Shown here: piece after piece, positions 16,437-25,785 of the stretch
How positions within the stretch are numbered: position 1 is the first letter of the stretch
How the letters are laid out: every line of letters starts with the position of its first letter
Source: Bacillota bacterium
GTDB lineage: Bacteria; Bacillota; Clostridia; Acetivibrionales; JANLFN01
Reading direction: 5' to 3'
DNA length: 64,000 nucleotides
NCBI GenBank assembly: GCA_023421675.1
Contig: JAEZTC010000011.1
Span: 47,707 to 111,706, forward strand
Made by a program: the position numbers and the translations under genes
Notes under the pieces: generated by a model
Database searches by the model: none
Seen by the model: only the letters and a program-made list of their open reading frames with translations
What the model was told of the DNA's origin: nothing

Positions 16437-17480
16437 TTACGGCATCACGATAAATGCTGTTGCTATAGTTCTTTCACCCAGATTATCTGAAGGTCTGTTT
16501 ATTACCTTTCCTTTATAACACATCGTAGTTGATGAACCACCGTCCAGGTTAGCGGCATTTACAGCACCATATTTATATAGAATATCTTGAATTTGGTTAA
16601 GTGTTGCGCCCATATTTTTTATACTTCTTCCATCAACAACCAGCAACAGAACCGCTCCGTCTTTTCTCTGCCCAATTGCTGTACGAGGCTGCGGGCCCCA
16701 ATATGGCAACGAGGATTTTTTTCCGTTAACAATTAGTGTCGGACCGAAGCTGACAGCCTCTTTCACATTCTTATCCTTCAATTCATTTACAGAATATTTG
16801 CCAACAATAAGCATTCCCCTGTCATCAAAAGCGACCGTTTCCTGTCTTACTGAATCCGCATATTCATTATACACTAATTCTCCATTATGAATGATAAAGC
16901 CCATGGGCAGCCCCCCGGTTCCTGTCCAGTTATTACCCCCAGCAGAAATATCCTTGAAGCCTCCGGCATTTATTCCTCCTATGGCTTTATTTCTTTTTGC
17001 CATATCACTTGTTTTTTCACCTGCAACAACTTCATTTGAATTTGCATTTTTATCTGTTTTCAGCTTATTGGAATACATTAATTGTATTTTTCTCGGATTA
17101 TGAACAATCATCAGTTTTGCACTTATATCCCCTTGAATGTCTTTAACTTCTATTTTATTATCATTGGAGACAGTAAACTTAAGATCCTGCATTTTTTCAC
17201 CAAGTTCAGCAGATTCAATTGATGCTTCGGTATTAACCAATTTATATATAGCTCTATCCGACATAAACATCTTGGCAATCCATTGATGACTAAGAGTATT
17301 CCATGACATACCGACAATATTTTTCTTCAAATTATCAAACGGCCCGTAAAAGACCAGTAATGGCATTGTTATTGCTGAAAACACCAATTCAAAAGCAAGA
17401 AATATCAAAATCTTTTTCCACAAGGGAGACTTTTGCTTTTTTGTTTGTCTTTTTCGTTTTAGCGGTGTATTCTCATCCAT
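16437..17480 (-). CDS. Phosphodiester glycosidase (NAGPA-domain) family membrane protein
   Basis: A 347-residue protein with a basic cytoplasmic head, one membrane helix at about residues 22-42 (WKKILIFLAFELVFSAITMP) and a large external NAGPA domain (DUF2233). Conserved blocks are AIGGINAGGF near 160, FGPTLIVNGK, PQPRTAIGQRKDG, LLVVDGRS and AANLDGGSSTTM near 310. The family removes sugars from phosphodiester-linked glycans in lysosomal enzymes and cell-wall polymers in bacteria; the bacterial substrate here is not known. The ATG at 17480 has GGGGG nine bases before it, whereas the in-frame ATG at 17507 has none. Operon with the propeller-like gene downstream. Confidence 0.88.
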   Translation of the reverse strand: MDENTPLKRKRQTKKQKSPLWKKILIFLAFELVFSAITMPLLVFYGPFDNLKKNIVGMSWNTLSHQWIAKMFMSDRAIYKLVNTEASIESAELGEKMQDLKFTVSNDNKIEVKDIQGDISAKLMIVHNPRKIQLMYSNKLKTDKNANSNEVVAGEKTSDMAKRNKAIGGINAGGFKDISAGGNNWTGTGGLPMGFIIHNGELVYNEYADSVRQETVAFDDRGMLIVGKYSVNELKDKNVKEAVSFGPTLIVNGKKSSLPYWGPQPRTAIGQRKDGAVLLLVVDGRSIKNMGATLNQIQDILYKYGAVNAANLDGGSSTTMCYKGKVINRPSDNLGERTIATAFIVMP

Positions 17481-17979
17481 AACTACGTACCCCCTTTTTT
17501 CTACCATTTATATAACTAGGCTTATTCACATTAAATTAGAGCTGGTAGTATCTTTTATGACACATTTCAGCCCATTTTATATAATAATAATTGATTTTAT
17601 TGATTATTGAAATAATAAAATGTAAAAATTAAAAAAAATTTAATATTTATCACTAAGGTATAACTGTTACTAATTAAGCAAAAAATAAAAAGTATGTTTT
17701 AAAGTTAGGAAAAGGTAAACTTTTTATATACATTTTAGGATACAACCAGACTGGTCATACATAAACAAAATTGCCTTGCTATTCCACAAATTACATGTAT
17801 GTTAAATGACTACCAATGTGTGAATAATTATGCTATTATATTAATTTATGAAGGGTTTGTAAAACTTTAATGCATATTATAGTTTAGAACTTCAACTATA
17901 ATATTTCAGTTGCATTTTTAATATTAATTATTTTATAGTACTACTAAATTATCGACTTAATATTATTGGAGGTAATCTA
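17481..17979. other. Gene-free 499-bp AT-rich region between divergent genes
   Basis: Very AT-rich. The ribosome binding site of glgP (TTGGAGG) is at its right end. A TATAAT occurs near 17896 but lacks a good -35 box. No RNA gene, repeat or small ORF could be supported. Confidence 0.5.
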
Positions 17980-20547
17980 ATGTATCTACTTGGAAAAATA
18001 ACAGTAACATCAGTTTTACCAGAGAAATTGTCACGTTTGAGGGATGTTGCCTACAACTTATGGTGGTCATGGAATTCGGAAGCTATTGATCTTTATAGAA
18101 GTATAGATCTTAAGCTGTGGGAAAAGGTCGGCAAAAATCCGGTAAGGTTTTTACAGGAAGTAAGCCAGAAAAAGCTTGAGGAAAAGTTATCTGATCCAGA
18201 ATTTATGAATGAATATCAAAAGGTCATCTCAGCCTTTGATTATTACATGGCTAATACAGACACCTGGTTTAACAGAACTTATGGTGCCAGAAATAACCAA
18301 TCCATTGCATACTTTTCCGCTGAGTATGGACTAAACGAAGTACTCCCTGTATACTCAGGAGGCCTTGGCGTCCTTTCCGGAGATCATTGCAAATCAGCAA
18401 GTGATTTAGGTATCCCATTTACAGCAATAGGTCTGTTCTATAAGCAGGGTTACTTTAATCAGCGTATAAATCATGAGGGATGGCAGGAAACAAATTACCC
18501 TCAATTAAATGTATCACAGCTTCCGGTAAAACCAGCTCTAAATAGAGAAGGGAAACAGGCTATGATAAGCGTAGAACTTCCAGGAAGAGTTGTTCACGCC
18601 ATCATCTGGGAAGTAAAAATAGGTAGAATCTCACTGTATTTAATGGATACAGATGTTGAATTAAACAGTGAATCAGATAGAGCCTTAACAGCAAGGCTTT
18701 ACGGTGGCGATCAAGAAACACGCATACAGCAGGAAATTTTCCTTGGAATGGGCGGTTTAAGAACTTTGGAGGCACTTGAAATAAGACCTACCGTTTATCA
18801 CATGAACGAAGGTCACTCAGCTTTTCTAGGTCTTGAACTCATTCGCAGATACATGCAGGAAAAGGGAGTCTCTTTCAGGGTTGCAAAAGAAATCGTGTCT
18901 TCATCAGTAGTATTCACAACCCATACACCTGTACCAGCTGGTAATGATGTATTTCCAATTCATATGATGGATAAATATTTCGGAAGCTACTGGAATCAAA
19001 TCGGTATCAGCCGTCATGAATTCCTTGACCTTGGAGCAAAGATAAATGATAACCAGAATTTCAACATGACAGTACTGGCATTAACAATTGCAGGCAAGAA
19101 AAATGGTGTTAGCGAACTTCATGGTGCGGTTTCCCGTAATATTTTCAACAATGTCTGGCCAAATATTCCGGAAGACGATGTACCGATAGGTCATATAACA
19201 AATGGCATACATACATTGACATGGCTTTCTCCCGGATTTAAAAGCCTATATGCAAAATATCTCGTTCCAGACTGGGAAGAAAAGCTTTACGACAAGTCAA
19301 TATGGGAAGCCGTTGAAAATATCCCTGATAAAGAAATATGGGATACACATTGTCAGTTGAAAACTAAAATGATAAGTTTTGTTCGCGAGAGACTTAAAGA
19401 ACAAAGAAGCCTGAATGGGGAATCAATAGATGACCAGAAAGAGGTAGACGGACTTCTTGATCCCAATGCATTAACCATAGGCTTCGCACGCAGATTTGCC
19501 ACATACAAGAGAGCAAACCTGATTTTCAGAAATGTTGCAAGAATTCAGAAAATCCTTAACAATCCGAGCATGCCTGTTCAAATAATATTTGCAGGAAAAG
19601 CTCATCCTGCTGACAGACCAGCGCATGAAATAATAAAAAACATCAATGAGATAGCCCGACAGGAAGGCTTCAAAGGAAAGGTTGTACTTGTTGAAAACTA
19701 TAACATGACAGTAGCACGTAATCTTGTTCAGGGTGTGGATATTTGGCTTAATAACCCTAGAAGACCTCTTGAAGCAAGCGGTACCAGCGGACAAAAAGTC
19801 TGCATAAACGGAGTCATCAATTTCAGTGTACTCGATGGCTGGTGGTGTGAAGGGTATAACGGCAAAAACGGCTGGTCTATTGGTGATGATACTTTCTACG
19901 GAAATGAGTATTACCAGGATAATGCTGATAGTGAGTCAATCTATAATACCCTTGAAAACCAAATCATTCCTTTATATTACAATAGAAATGACAAGGGTCT
20001 GCCTACAAAATGGATAAAGGTGATGAAGGAATCCATCAAATCCCTTACTCCACAATACAGTACACACAGGATGGTTCAGGAGTATACAGACAAGATGTAT
20101 GTTCCTTTTATGGATAGGGTACAAAAGCTTTCATCAGAAAACTTTGCTCTGGCAAATAACATTTCAGAGTGGAAAATGAACATAGAAAAGAACTGGCAAG
20201 CTGTTCAAATATTTGCGGATAAATCTGCAAACCTTTTGAAAGAGATAAAATCAATTTCAGGTGAGCCTGTTATGGTGAGTGCAACAGTTTATCTCGGTTC
20301 AATCCAGCCATCTGACGTTAAAGTGGAAACTTACTTTGGAATAATAGGTAAGGATAATATAATCGAAAACGCTGAAATAGAAGAAATGTCAATGGTGGAA
20401 TGTGTAGGAGAGGGAACTTACAAATACCAGGGCAATATAAGACTGTTTGAAGGCGGTGAATATGGCTATACCTTAAGAGTACTGCCATACAACCCTGATT
20501 TGATAAATAAGTTTGACATGGGACTTATCAGGTGGGTAGTTCAATAA
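17980..20547 (+). CDS. glgP: Alpha-glucan (glycogen/maltodextrin/cellodextrin-type) phosphorylase
   Basis: An 855-residue GT35 phosphorylase that releases glucose 1-phosphate from alpha-1,4-glucan. The N-terminal DUF3417-type domain (PEKLSRLRDVAYNLWWSWN) marks the long-chain bacterial/archaeal subgroup rather than the E. coli MalP type. HMNEGHSAFLGLE near 280 and FTTHTPVPAGND near 320 are family blocks. The PLP Lys lies in SGTSGQKVCINGVINFS (about residue 607). It has its own ribosome site (TTGGAGG) and a terminator, so it is monocistronic. In a cellulolytic clostridium it would mobilise stored glycogen. Confidence 0.94.
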   Translation: MYLLGKITVTSVLPEKLSRLRDVAYNLWWSWNSEAIDLYRSIDLKLWEKVGKNPVRFLQEVSQKKLEEKLSDPEFMNEYQKVISAFDYYMANTDTWFNRTYGARNNQSIAYFSAEYGLNEVLPVYSGGLGVLSGDHCKSASDLGIPFTAIGLFYKQGYFNQRINHEGWQETNYPQLNVSQLPVKPALNREGKQAMISVELPGRVVHAIIWEVKIGRISLYLMDTDVELNSESDRALTARLYGGDQETRIQQEIFLGMGGLRTLEALEIRPTVYHMNEGHSAFLGLELIRRYMQEKGVSFRVAKEIVSSSVVFTTHTPVPAGNDVFPIHMMDKYFGSYWNQIGISRHEFLDLGAKINDNQNFNMTVLALTIAGKKNGVSELHGAVSRNIFNNVWPNIPEDDVPIGHITNGIHTLTWLSPGFKSLYAKYLVPDWEEKLYDKSIWEAVENIPDKEIWDTHCQLKTKMISFVRERLKEQRSLNGESIDDQKEVDGLLDPNALTIGFARRFATYKRANLIFRNVARIQKILNNPSMPVQIIFAGKAHPADRPAHEIIKNINEIARQEGFKGKVVLVENYNMTVARNLVQGVDIWLNNPRRPLEASGTSGQKVCINGVINFSVLDGWWCEGYNGKNGWSIGDDTFYGNEYYQDNADSESIYNTLENQIIPLYYNRNDKGLPTKWIKVMKESIKSLTPQYSTHRMVQEYTDKMYVPFMDRVQKLSSENFALANNISEWKMNIEKNWQAVQIFADKSANLLKEIKSISGEPVMVSATVYLGSIQPSDVKVETYFGIIGKDNIIENAEIEEMSMVECVGEGTYKYQGNIRLFEGGEYGYTLRVLPYNPDLINKFDMGLIRWVVQ

Positions 20548-20575
20548 TAGAAATTTGAAATAACATATTAATTGT

Positions 20576-20603
20576 GTTAAAGCCCCTTTTAAGGGGCTTT
20601 AAC
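20576..20603. terminator. Bidirectional terminator between glgP and the Mn exporter gene
   Basis: Perfect inverted repeat GTTAAAGCCCCTT / AAGGGGCTTTAAC between convergent genes. Confidence 0.88.
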
Positions 20604-20621
20604 TTTACTTTTCAATTAAAA

Positions 20622-21362
20622 TTAAACCTTGTTATCAATTTTAGTTGCACAATACTGAGCAACTGTTTCATCTGAATTTTTATTAAGCATTCCTTTTTTT
20701 ATCAGCAGATATGATGCTATAAGTGTCAAAGTGATTATACCTATCATCAAAGTTACTAAAACACCTGTACTTAAGCTAAGGTTTTCATTTGCTACCTGAT
20801 ATACACCTATAAACCCGAAGAGCATAAAGACAAAAGCCGAAACCATTTTAACTATTCTTTCAGGTATTCTTTTGCAAAGAACTACTCCAATAATTATCCC
20901 AATCCCGTCTGCAATAAGCATACCTGTAGTTGTTCCTACAAGGACACCCAACGGACTGGAAGGAAACTTAGCGGCAAGTGCGACAGTTGCAAGCTGTGTC
21001 TTATCTCCCATCTCCGCTATAAAAAATCCGATACCTACAGTCATAATAGGACCGAATTTGCTTACTCGGTTTTCCTCTCCGTTCAGCTTATCCCCTCTGA
21101 TTGTCCATAGTCCAAAAAGAATAAATGACAGGGAAGCTATTCCCTGAATATAAACCTGAGCGGAACTTATATGTGTAATATAGTTTCCAACCAAAACTGC
21201 AAGTCCATGATTTAGAACGGTTGCAGCTAATACCCCTATCATAACCTTCGAAGCCTTATACTTTGTTGCAAAGGCCATTGCAAGAAGTTGTGTCTTATCT
21301 CCCATTTCTGCAAGAACAACCGCTCCTACAGCAAACAGGAATGCTGCTACATTGGTATCCAT
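20622..21362 (-). CDS. mneA: GDT1/TMEM165 (UPF0016) family manganese exporter
   Basis: A 246-residue membrane protein with two copies of the family motif E-x-G-D-K-T: LAEMGDKTQLLAM near residue 20 and IAEMGDKTQLATV near 122, each starting a three-helix repeat, six helices total. Characterised bacterial members (MneA of Vibrio cholerae) export Mn2+, and eukaryotic ones move Mn2+/Ca2+. A Mn-sensing yybP-ykoY riboswitch directly upstream supports Mn export here. Start: the ATG at 21362 follows GAGAGG by nine bases; the ATG at 21371 abuts that site and is unlikely. The C-terminus (VAQYCATKIDNKV) is a short cytoplasmic tail. Confidence 0.93.
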   Translation of the reverse strand: MDTNVAAFLFAVGAVVLAEMGDKTQLLAMAFATKYKASKVMIGVLAATVLNHGLAVLVGNYITHISSAQVYIQGIASLSFILFGLWTIRGDKLNGEENRVSKFGPIMTVGIGFFIAEMGDKTQLATVALAAKFPSSPLGVLVGTTTGMLIADGIGIIIGVVLCKRIPERIVKMVSAFVFMLFGFIGVYQVANENLSLSTGVLVTLMIGIITLTLIASYLLIKKGMLNKNSDETVAQYCATKIDNKV

Positions 21363-21487
21363 TGTTTTCATCCTCTCATTTTTTTAAATGAACAAAGTCT
21401 TTAAAAAAAATATAATGGAGACTTTGTTGAAATGCTCTTAACGGAAATTAATAAATTAATGTAGAACCATAATTTCCTAAGCACTAT

Positions 21488-21609
21488 AAAAAAAGACCTT
21501 TAACATAATCCTATCCGGGATTATGTTAAAAGTCTCGTTACCAAAAACGGCTACAAAGCCAGGCAATAAAGCCAGTATGTTGACTTTGTATTATAAACTA
21601 CTCCCTCTT
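21488..21609 (-). ncRNA. yybP-ykoY manganese riboswitch with terminator
   Basis: Minus strand opens with GAGGGAGTAG (near 21598-21607), the conserved riboswitch entry, then ACAAAGTCAACATACTGG, GGCTTTGTAGCC and AACGAGACTTTT, the conserved layout of this class. It ends in a long hairpin (arms near 21495-21510 and 21520-21535) with seven T at 21488-21494. A TTGACA -35 box is at 21644-21649 (minus). The expression platform is transcriptional: the hairpin shares AGACTTTT with the aptamer's 3' side. It lies about 125 bases before the exporter start codon. Confidence 0.9.
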
Positions 21610-21679
21610 AACCATCCTAATTTTAATATAAAATCAGGATGATTGTCAATTAATTCATTAAAATTCTTTGTTTAAAATA

Positions 21680-22663
21680 TCAACTGCTTAAATCCATCTG
21701 GTTGGTTATACTGCTCCATTTTCCGCACCTGTCCCCCCAGCAAGCCATTAGGGTACCATCATAATAAATCTCTATTACCTCACAAGCGTTAGAGCAACCT
21801 TCACACTCCCTGCTTTTGGCTTTATAATCATGCTTGCAAGCTCCAAAACCATAAAACTTTGTATGCCCGCCCTTTTGCATTTTTTGCTTTGCTATAAGTG
21901 CCGAACCAAATGCGCCCATTACATCGTGATATTCAGGAATTATAATCTTGGTATTTAGAGCATTTTCAAATGCGGCAACTATCCCTACATTGGCGGCAAC
22001 ACCACCCTGAAATACTACCGGTCCGGTAATTTCCTTACCCTTGGCAAGGTTATTCAGATAATTTCTTACCAGTGCATCACACAAACCTCTTATTATATCC
22101 TCTGTTGTATGGCCTGTTTGCTGCTTGTGTATCATATCTGATTCTGCAAAAACAGCGCATCTGCCTGCAATTCTCACAGGAGACTGCGACTTGAGTGCAT
22201 AACTTCCAAACTGTTCAATAGGTATTTCAAGCCTTGCTGCTTGCCTGTCCAGAAAAGAGCCAGTACCTGCAGCACATACAGTGTTCATGGCAAAATCGTA
22301 AACAATGCCGTTTTTAAGAATTATTATTTTTGAATCCTGTCCACCAATCTCAAGAATGGTTCTGACATCAGGTACTACTTTCTGTGCTGCAACAGCATGA
22401 GCAGTAATCTCATTTTTCACAATGTCTGCTCCGGTAATCACAGCAGCCAATTGACGCCCGCTTCCGGTCGTTCCAACTCCTCTTATGTTTATTTCATCGT
22501 CAAGCTTTTCCGACAGCAGCTTCAGCCCGTTAATCAGGGCATTTATAGGCTGTCCGCTTGTTCTAAGGTAAAGCTTTTCTATTACTCTGTCATGCTCATC
22601 AGTAACCACAAGATTCGTGCTTACAGATCCAACATCAATACCCAGATAAAAGGCCTTTCCCAT
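21680..22663 (-). CDS. Acyl-CoA dehydratase activase-like ATPase (BadF/HgdC family)
   Basis: A 327-residue ASKHA-fold ATPase related to the activator of 2-hydroxyacyl-CoA dehydratase. Phosphate-binding blocks are LGIDVGSVSTNLVV near residue 7 and IGGQDSKI near 100; the [4Fe-4S] Cys of the dimer interface lie in NTVCAAGTGSF and AGRCAVFAESD. The C-terminal extension has extra Cys (SRECEGCSNACEV, ACWGDRCGKW) not found in HgdC itself, suggesting an added metal site. It follows two HgdB-like genes and overlaps the last by 29 bases. Start at 22663 is chosen for the ATG; a TTG at 22693 is possible. Substrate unknown. Confidence 0.85.
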   Translation of the reverse strand: MGKAFYLGIDVGSVSTNLVVTDEHDRVIEKLYLRTSGQPINALINGLKLLSEKLDDEINIRGVGTTGSGRQLAAVITGADIVKNEITAHAVAAQKVVPDVRTILEIGGQDSKIIILKNGIVYDFAMNTVCAAGTGSFLDRQAARLEIPIEQFGSYALKSQSPVRIAGRCAVFAESDMIHKQQTGHTTEDIIRGLCDALVRNYLNNLAKGKEITGPVVFQGGVAANVGIVAAFENALNTKIIIPEYHDVMGAFGSALIAKQKMQKGGHTKFYGFGACKHDYKAKSRECEGCSNACEVIEIYYDGTLMACWGDRCGKWSSITNQMDLSS

Positions 22664-23750
22664 TAATTTGAGACATCTCCTTCCTTCTGGCAAGCAGGTC
22701 GGTAAATGCTTCCACCCTGGTAAGATAACCTGCTTCCCCGGTCATTTCATCAATTATAAGTGTTAGTACAGGTATATCAAAGTCACTTTCAACTTTAGGA
22801 AGAATGCTTTGTGCCACAATTTCAGGCATACATGTAAGCGGATAAATCTGTATTATCCCATCATACCCGCTATTGGCATATTGTACAGAGTTACCTATGG
22901 TTTCCTGAGCATGGCCACCTATCATTGCTCCCAAGTAGGGCTTTGCAGCCACTGCATAACTCATGTCCCTGGAAACAGGCAAATATTTCTTTAGCATATG
23001 CTCAATAATCCAATTGCTTATGGTTACCTTCCTGTCTACTTCAACCCCAAGATTTCCAAGCCTTACATCAAGGTTAAAACTCGTATTTGAATCTATTGTG
23101 GTATAAATTTCCCCTACAATTCCAACCTTGAGCGGCATGTGTTCCTTATTAATTTCAATATCATTGATTTGTTTTGCTGTATTCTCTGCAAGCCTTTTTA
23201 AATTAGAAAAGCCTTTTGTTTCTCTGGCTTGTGCGAGAAAATTTTTATAAACCCTATCAACACTTCCTTTTTTTACTTCCCTTGGTCTTATTTTATAAGT
23301 AAGTCTTTCAAGTTCATCAACAAGTACAGACATTTTAGCAGTATTTCTTATTGCCCTTGCTATTTTAAAGACGTTAAAGCCAGTAATTTTTCCTAAAGTT
23401 TTGAGATAATCGCCTAAGTCCCTGGTCCTCGGAAAATCAAGGTTTACAAATTTCAGATGGTAGCCGGCATCCTTTAAAATTTCCTTCTCGAGTTGTCCAT
23501 AGTACCCAAATCTGCATGGACCGCAGCCCCCAGCCATTAAAACCGTATCTGCTCCATTACTACAAGCTTCAATGATGTTCCCGATATTTATTTTAAGGGG
23601 TAGGCATGCAAATTCAGGAGAATGTTTTATCCCAATTTCAAGGGCTTTTTTATTATTAAAAGGTGGAATTACATAATCAATATTGAATTCATCAAGAAGA
23701 ACCTTAACTGATATAAACGCATTACCCAAGTGTGGAAAAGTCAATTTCAT
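22635..23750 (-). CDS. HgdB-like (2-hydroxyacyl-CoA dehydratase D-component family) protein
   Basis: A 371-residue protein of the family that includes components of 2-hydroxyacyl-CoA dehydratases and the large activase fusion proteins. Cys-rich positions that could hold a [4Fe-4S] cluster are EFACLPLKINIG near 52, MAGGCGPCRFGYYG near 75 and YPLTCMPEIVAQS near 305. GGAGG lies six bases before the ATG. It overlaps its upstream neighbour and the downstream activase by 29 bases each. Domain order over the three genes (DUF2229-like, HgdB-like, activase) resembles a split form of the long uncharacterised acyl-CoA dehydratase activase of many anaerobes. Confidence 0.8.
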   Translation of the reverse strand: MKLTFPHLGNAFISVKVLLDEFNIDYVIPPFNNKKALEIGIKHSPEFACLPLKINIGNIIEACSNGADTVLMAGGCGPCRFGYYGQLEKEILKDAGYHLKFVNLDFPRTRDLGDYLKTLGKITGFNVFKIARAIRNTAKMSVLVDELERLTYKIRPREVKKGSVDRVYKNFLAQARETKGFSNLKRLAENTAKQINDIEINKEHMPLKVGIVGEIYTTIDSNTSFNLDVRLGNLGVEVDRKVTISNWIIEHMLKKYLPVSRDMSYAVAAKPYLGAMIGGHAQETIGNSVQYANSGYDGIIQIYPLTCMPEIVAQSILPKVESDFDIPVLTLIIDEMTGEAGYLTRVEAFTDLLARRKEMSQINGKGLLSGY

Positions 23751-24714
23751 TGCATTTCCTCCATAGTATCATATCTGTAAAAGCTTCCAGCCGGGTATCC
23801 ATACCTGCTTCTCCTGAATGCTCATCAATTGTAAGCACTATAAACGGGATATCACCCTTATTTCTTACTCTTCTTTCAATCATGTCACATATAAAAGAAT
23901 CTATTCCGCATCCGAAAGCCATTATATAAATAATCCCATCCAAACTGCCTTCATCAATCAGATGCCAAGCTGCTCCAACAGCTTTTCTGCCATAATTCCA
24001 GAATAGCTTTTTGGGCAACTGGTCTACCTTAGTATCTATTGATTTTTCATCCACCATATCTATCGTTAGAATTGTTATTCCCTTATTGGACAGTTTTTGC
24101 CATATATTCATATTTACAAAACTGTCATAAACCGTATATGAATGACCTACAACTGCAATTTTCAAAGCTTGAGGTACTTTAAAAGTATTGTGAGAACTGT
24201 TTTTTAGGTTAATAAACTCAGGAACCTTACCGTTTAAAAAATCTGCCTGCATTTTCTCATGTTCTCTCAAAGCTGCTTTATAAGCTTTTTTTATTATATG
24301 GTCATCACCTAAAAAGTAATGTCCTATCTCTAGTGCTGCGCTTACCGCATTACTAGTTTTTTTTCTAAGATTTATTTCAGTACTAATAATGTTGGGAAGT
24401 CCACTTATTGAGCTTTTTACCATGTCAGGCAAACCTCCCACTTTGGGACATATATACTCACCCTTTGACACGCTTGTCATTCTTGGAAGGAAAATATGGT
24501 CCACCCTATCCTTAAGGTTTATTACATGTCCATGCAGCAGTTTTACAGGAAGGCATGCTTCATCTACACAGTACTTTACTCCATCATTCAGTATCTTCTT
24601 GGTGGTATTATCCGAAACAACAATTTCTACCCCCAACTCTTCGAAAAAACTCTTCCAAAGCGGATAAAACTGATAATATAAAAGGCTTCTTGGAATTCCC
24701 ACTTTTTCTGACAT
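23722..24714 (-). CDS. DUF2229/HgdB-like CoA-enzyme-activase associated protein
   Basis: A 330-residue protein opening with KVGIPRSLLYYQFYPLWKSF, the DUF2229-type start. Conserved Cys are in YCVDEACLPVKLLHGH near 55, GEYICPKVGG near 95 and AFGCGIDSFICDMIE near 280. EHSGEAGMDTRLEAFTD near its end closely matches DEMTGEAGYLTRVEAFTD of the next protein, so the two share a C-terminal motif and are likely paralogous partners. GGAGG six bases before the ATG at 24714 fixes the start; upstream extension in frame has no ribosome site. No CoA-transferase or dehydratase genes are nearby, so the reaction is unknown. Confidence 0.78.
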   Translation of the reverse strand: MSEKVGIPRSLLYYQFYPLWKSFFEELGVEIVVSDNTTKKILNDGVKYCVDEACLPVKLLHGHVINLKDRVDHIFLPRMTSVSKGEYICPKVGGLPDMVKSSISGLPNIISTEINLRKKTSNAVSAALEIGHYFLGDDHIIKKAYKAALREHEKMQADFLNGKVPEFINLKNSSHNTFKVPQALKIAVVGHSYTVYDSFVNMNIWQKLSNKGITILTIDMVDEKSIDTKVDQLPKKLFWNYGRKAVGAAWHLIDEGSLDGIIYIMAFGCGIDSFICDMIERRVRNKGDIPFIVLTIDEHSGEAGMDTRLEAFTDMILWRKCNEIDFSTLG

Positions 24715-24810
24715 TACAAACCTCCATGTCTCTATGTTAAATACCCTCAAAATATTATTCTCACAGGGTATTGGATTTATTCGGTTGTAAAGCCTATGGC
24801 AAATTTGTGC

Positions 24811-24844
24811 AAAAAAAAGAAGAGACATTGATGTCTCTTCTTTT
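24811..24844 (-). terminator. Terminator after fba
   Basis: Hairpin AAGAGACAT / ATGTCTCTT with a T-rich tract on the minus strand (A-run 24811-24818). Confidence 0.85.
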
Positions 24845-24855
24845 AAAAGGTTATA

Positions 24856-25785
24856 TTATGCTTTTCCATTACATCCAAGAACGTTTACAAGTTTATGTTT
24901 TACCAATCCCTTGATAGCAGTTCTAGCTGGTCCGAGGTATTGTCTTGGATCGAAATGTGATGGGTTTTCAGCAAAGTACTTTCTGATAGTACCAGTCATT
25001 GCAAGCCTTAAGTCTGAGTCAATGTTAATCTTACAAACAGCCATTGAAGCAGCCTTTCTAAGCATGTCTTCAGGTACACCCTTTGCTCCCGGCATTTGTC
25101 CGCCATTTGCATTGATCATTTCAACAAATTCAGGAATAACTGAGGAAGCTCCGTGCAATACGATTGGGAAACCAGGAAGCTTTTCCTGAACTTTTTCAAG
25201 TATATCAAATCTGAGTTGTGCTTCACCCTTGAATTTGAATGCACCGTGGCTTGTTCCAATTGCTATTGCAAGTGAATCAACGCCTGTACGGCCAACAAAC
25301 TCTTCAACTTCTTCAGGCTTTGTAAAAGCAGCATCCTTATCGGATACATTAACTGCATCTTCAATACCTGCGAGTCTTCCAAGTTCAGCTTCAACAACTA
25401 CGCCCTTATCATGAGCATATTCAACAACCTGCTTTGTCAACTTGATATTTTCTTCAAATGAGTGATGTGAACCATCAATCATAACTGAAGTAAATCCGCC
25501 GTCTACACAGGATTTACAAAGTTCAAATGTGTCACCATGGTCAAGATGGAGGCATATTGGAAGGTCTGTTTCCTGAATTGCAGCTTCAACGAGCTTTACA
25601 AGGTAAGTATGGTTTGCATACTTTCTTGCTCCTGCAGAAACCTGGAGGATAAGTGGCGCATTTTCTTCCTTGGCAGCTTCGGTAATACCCTGTATTATTT
25701 CCATGTTATTAACATTGAACGCACCGATTGCATAGCCGCCTTCATAGGCTTTCTTAAACATTTCTTTTGATGTTACCAGTGGCAT
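24856..25785 (-). CDS. fba: Fructose-1,6-bisphosphate aldolase, class II
   Basis: A 309-residue zinc-dependent aldolase that splits fructose 1,6-bisphosphate into DHAP and glyceraldehyde 3-phosphate. Zn ligands lie in CLHLDHGD near residue 82 and in the HGAS motif of IVLHGASSV near 210; GTSHGAFKF (about 180) binds the phosphate. Length and motifs fit the short class IIA/B type used by clostridia. AGGAGTTG precedes the ATG. It is head-to-head (divergent) with pfp, the enzyme that makes its substrate, across a 531-bp intergenic region, which allows joint control. Confidence 0.96.
   Translation of the reverse strand: MPLVTSKEMFKKAYEGGYAIGAFNVNNMEIIQGITEAAKEENAPLILQVSAGARKYANHTYLVKLVEAAIQETDLPICLHLDHGDTFELCKSCVDGGFTSVMIDGSHHSFEENIKLTKQVVEYAHDKGVVVEAELGRLAGIEDAVNVSDKDAAFTKPEEVEEFVGRTGVDSLAIAIGTSHGAFKFKGEAQLRFDILEKVQEKLPGFPIVLHGASSVIPEFVEMINANGGQMPGAKGVPEDMLRKAASMAVCKINIDSDLRLAMTGTIRKYFAENPSHFDPRQYLGPARTAIKGLVKHKLVNVLGCNGKA

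Noticed and set aside
17481..17979. Sporulation-sigma promoters (CATACAT and TGAATA boxes) before glgP
   Set aside because: Boxes do not pair with correct spacing; chance matches in AT-rich sequence are likely.
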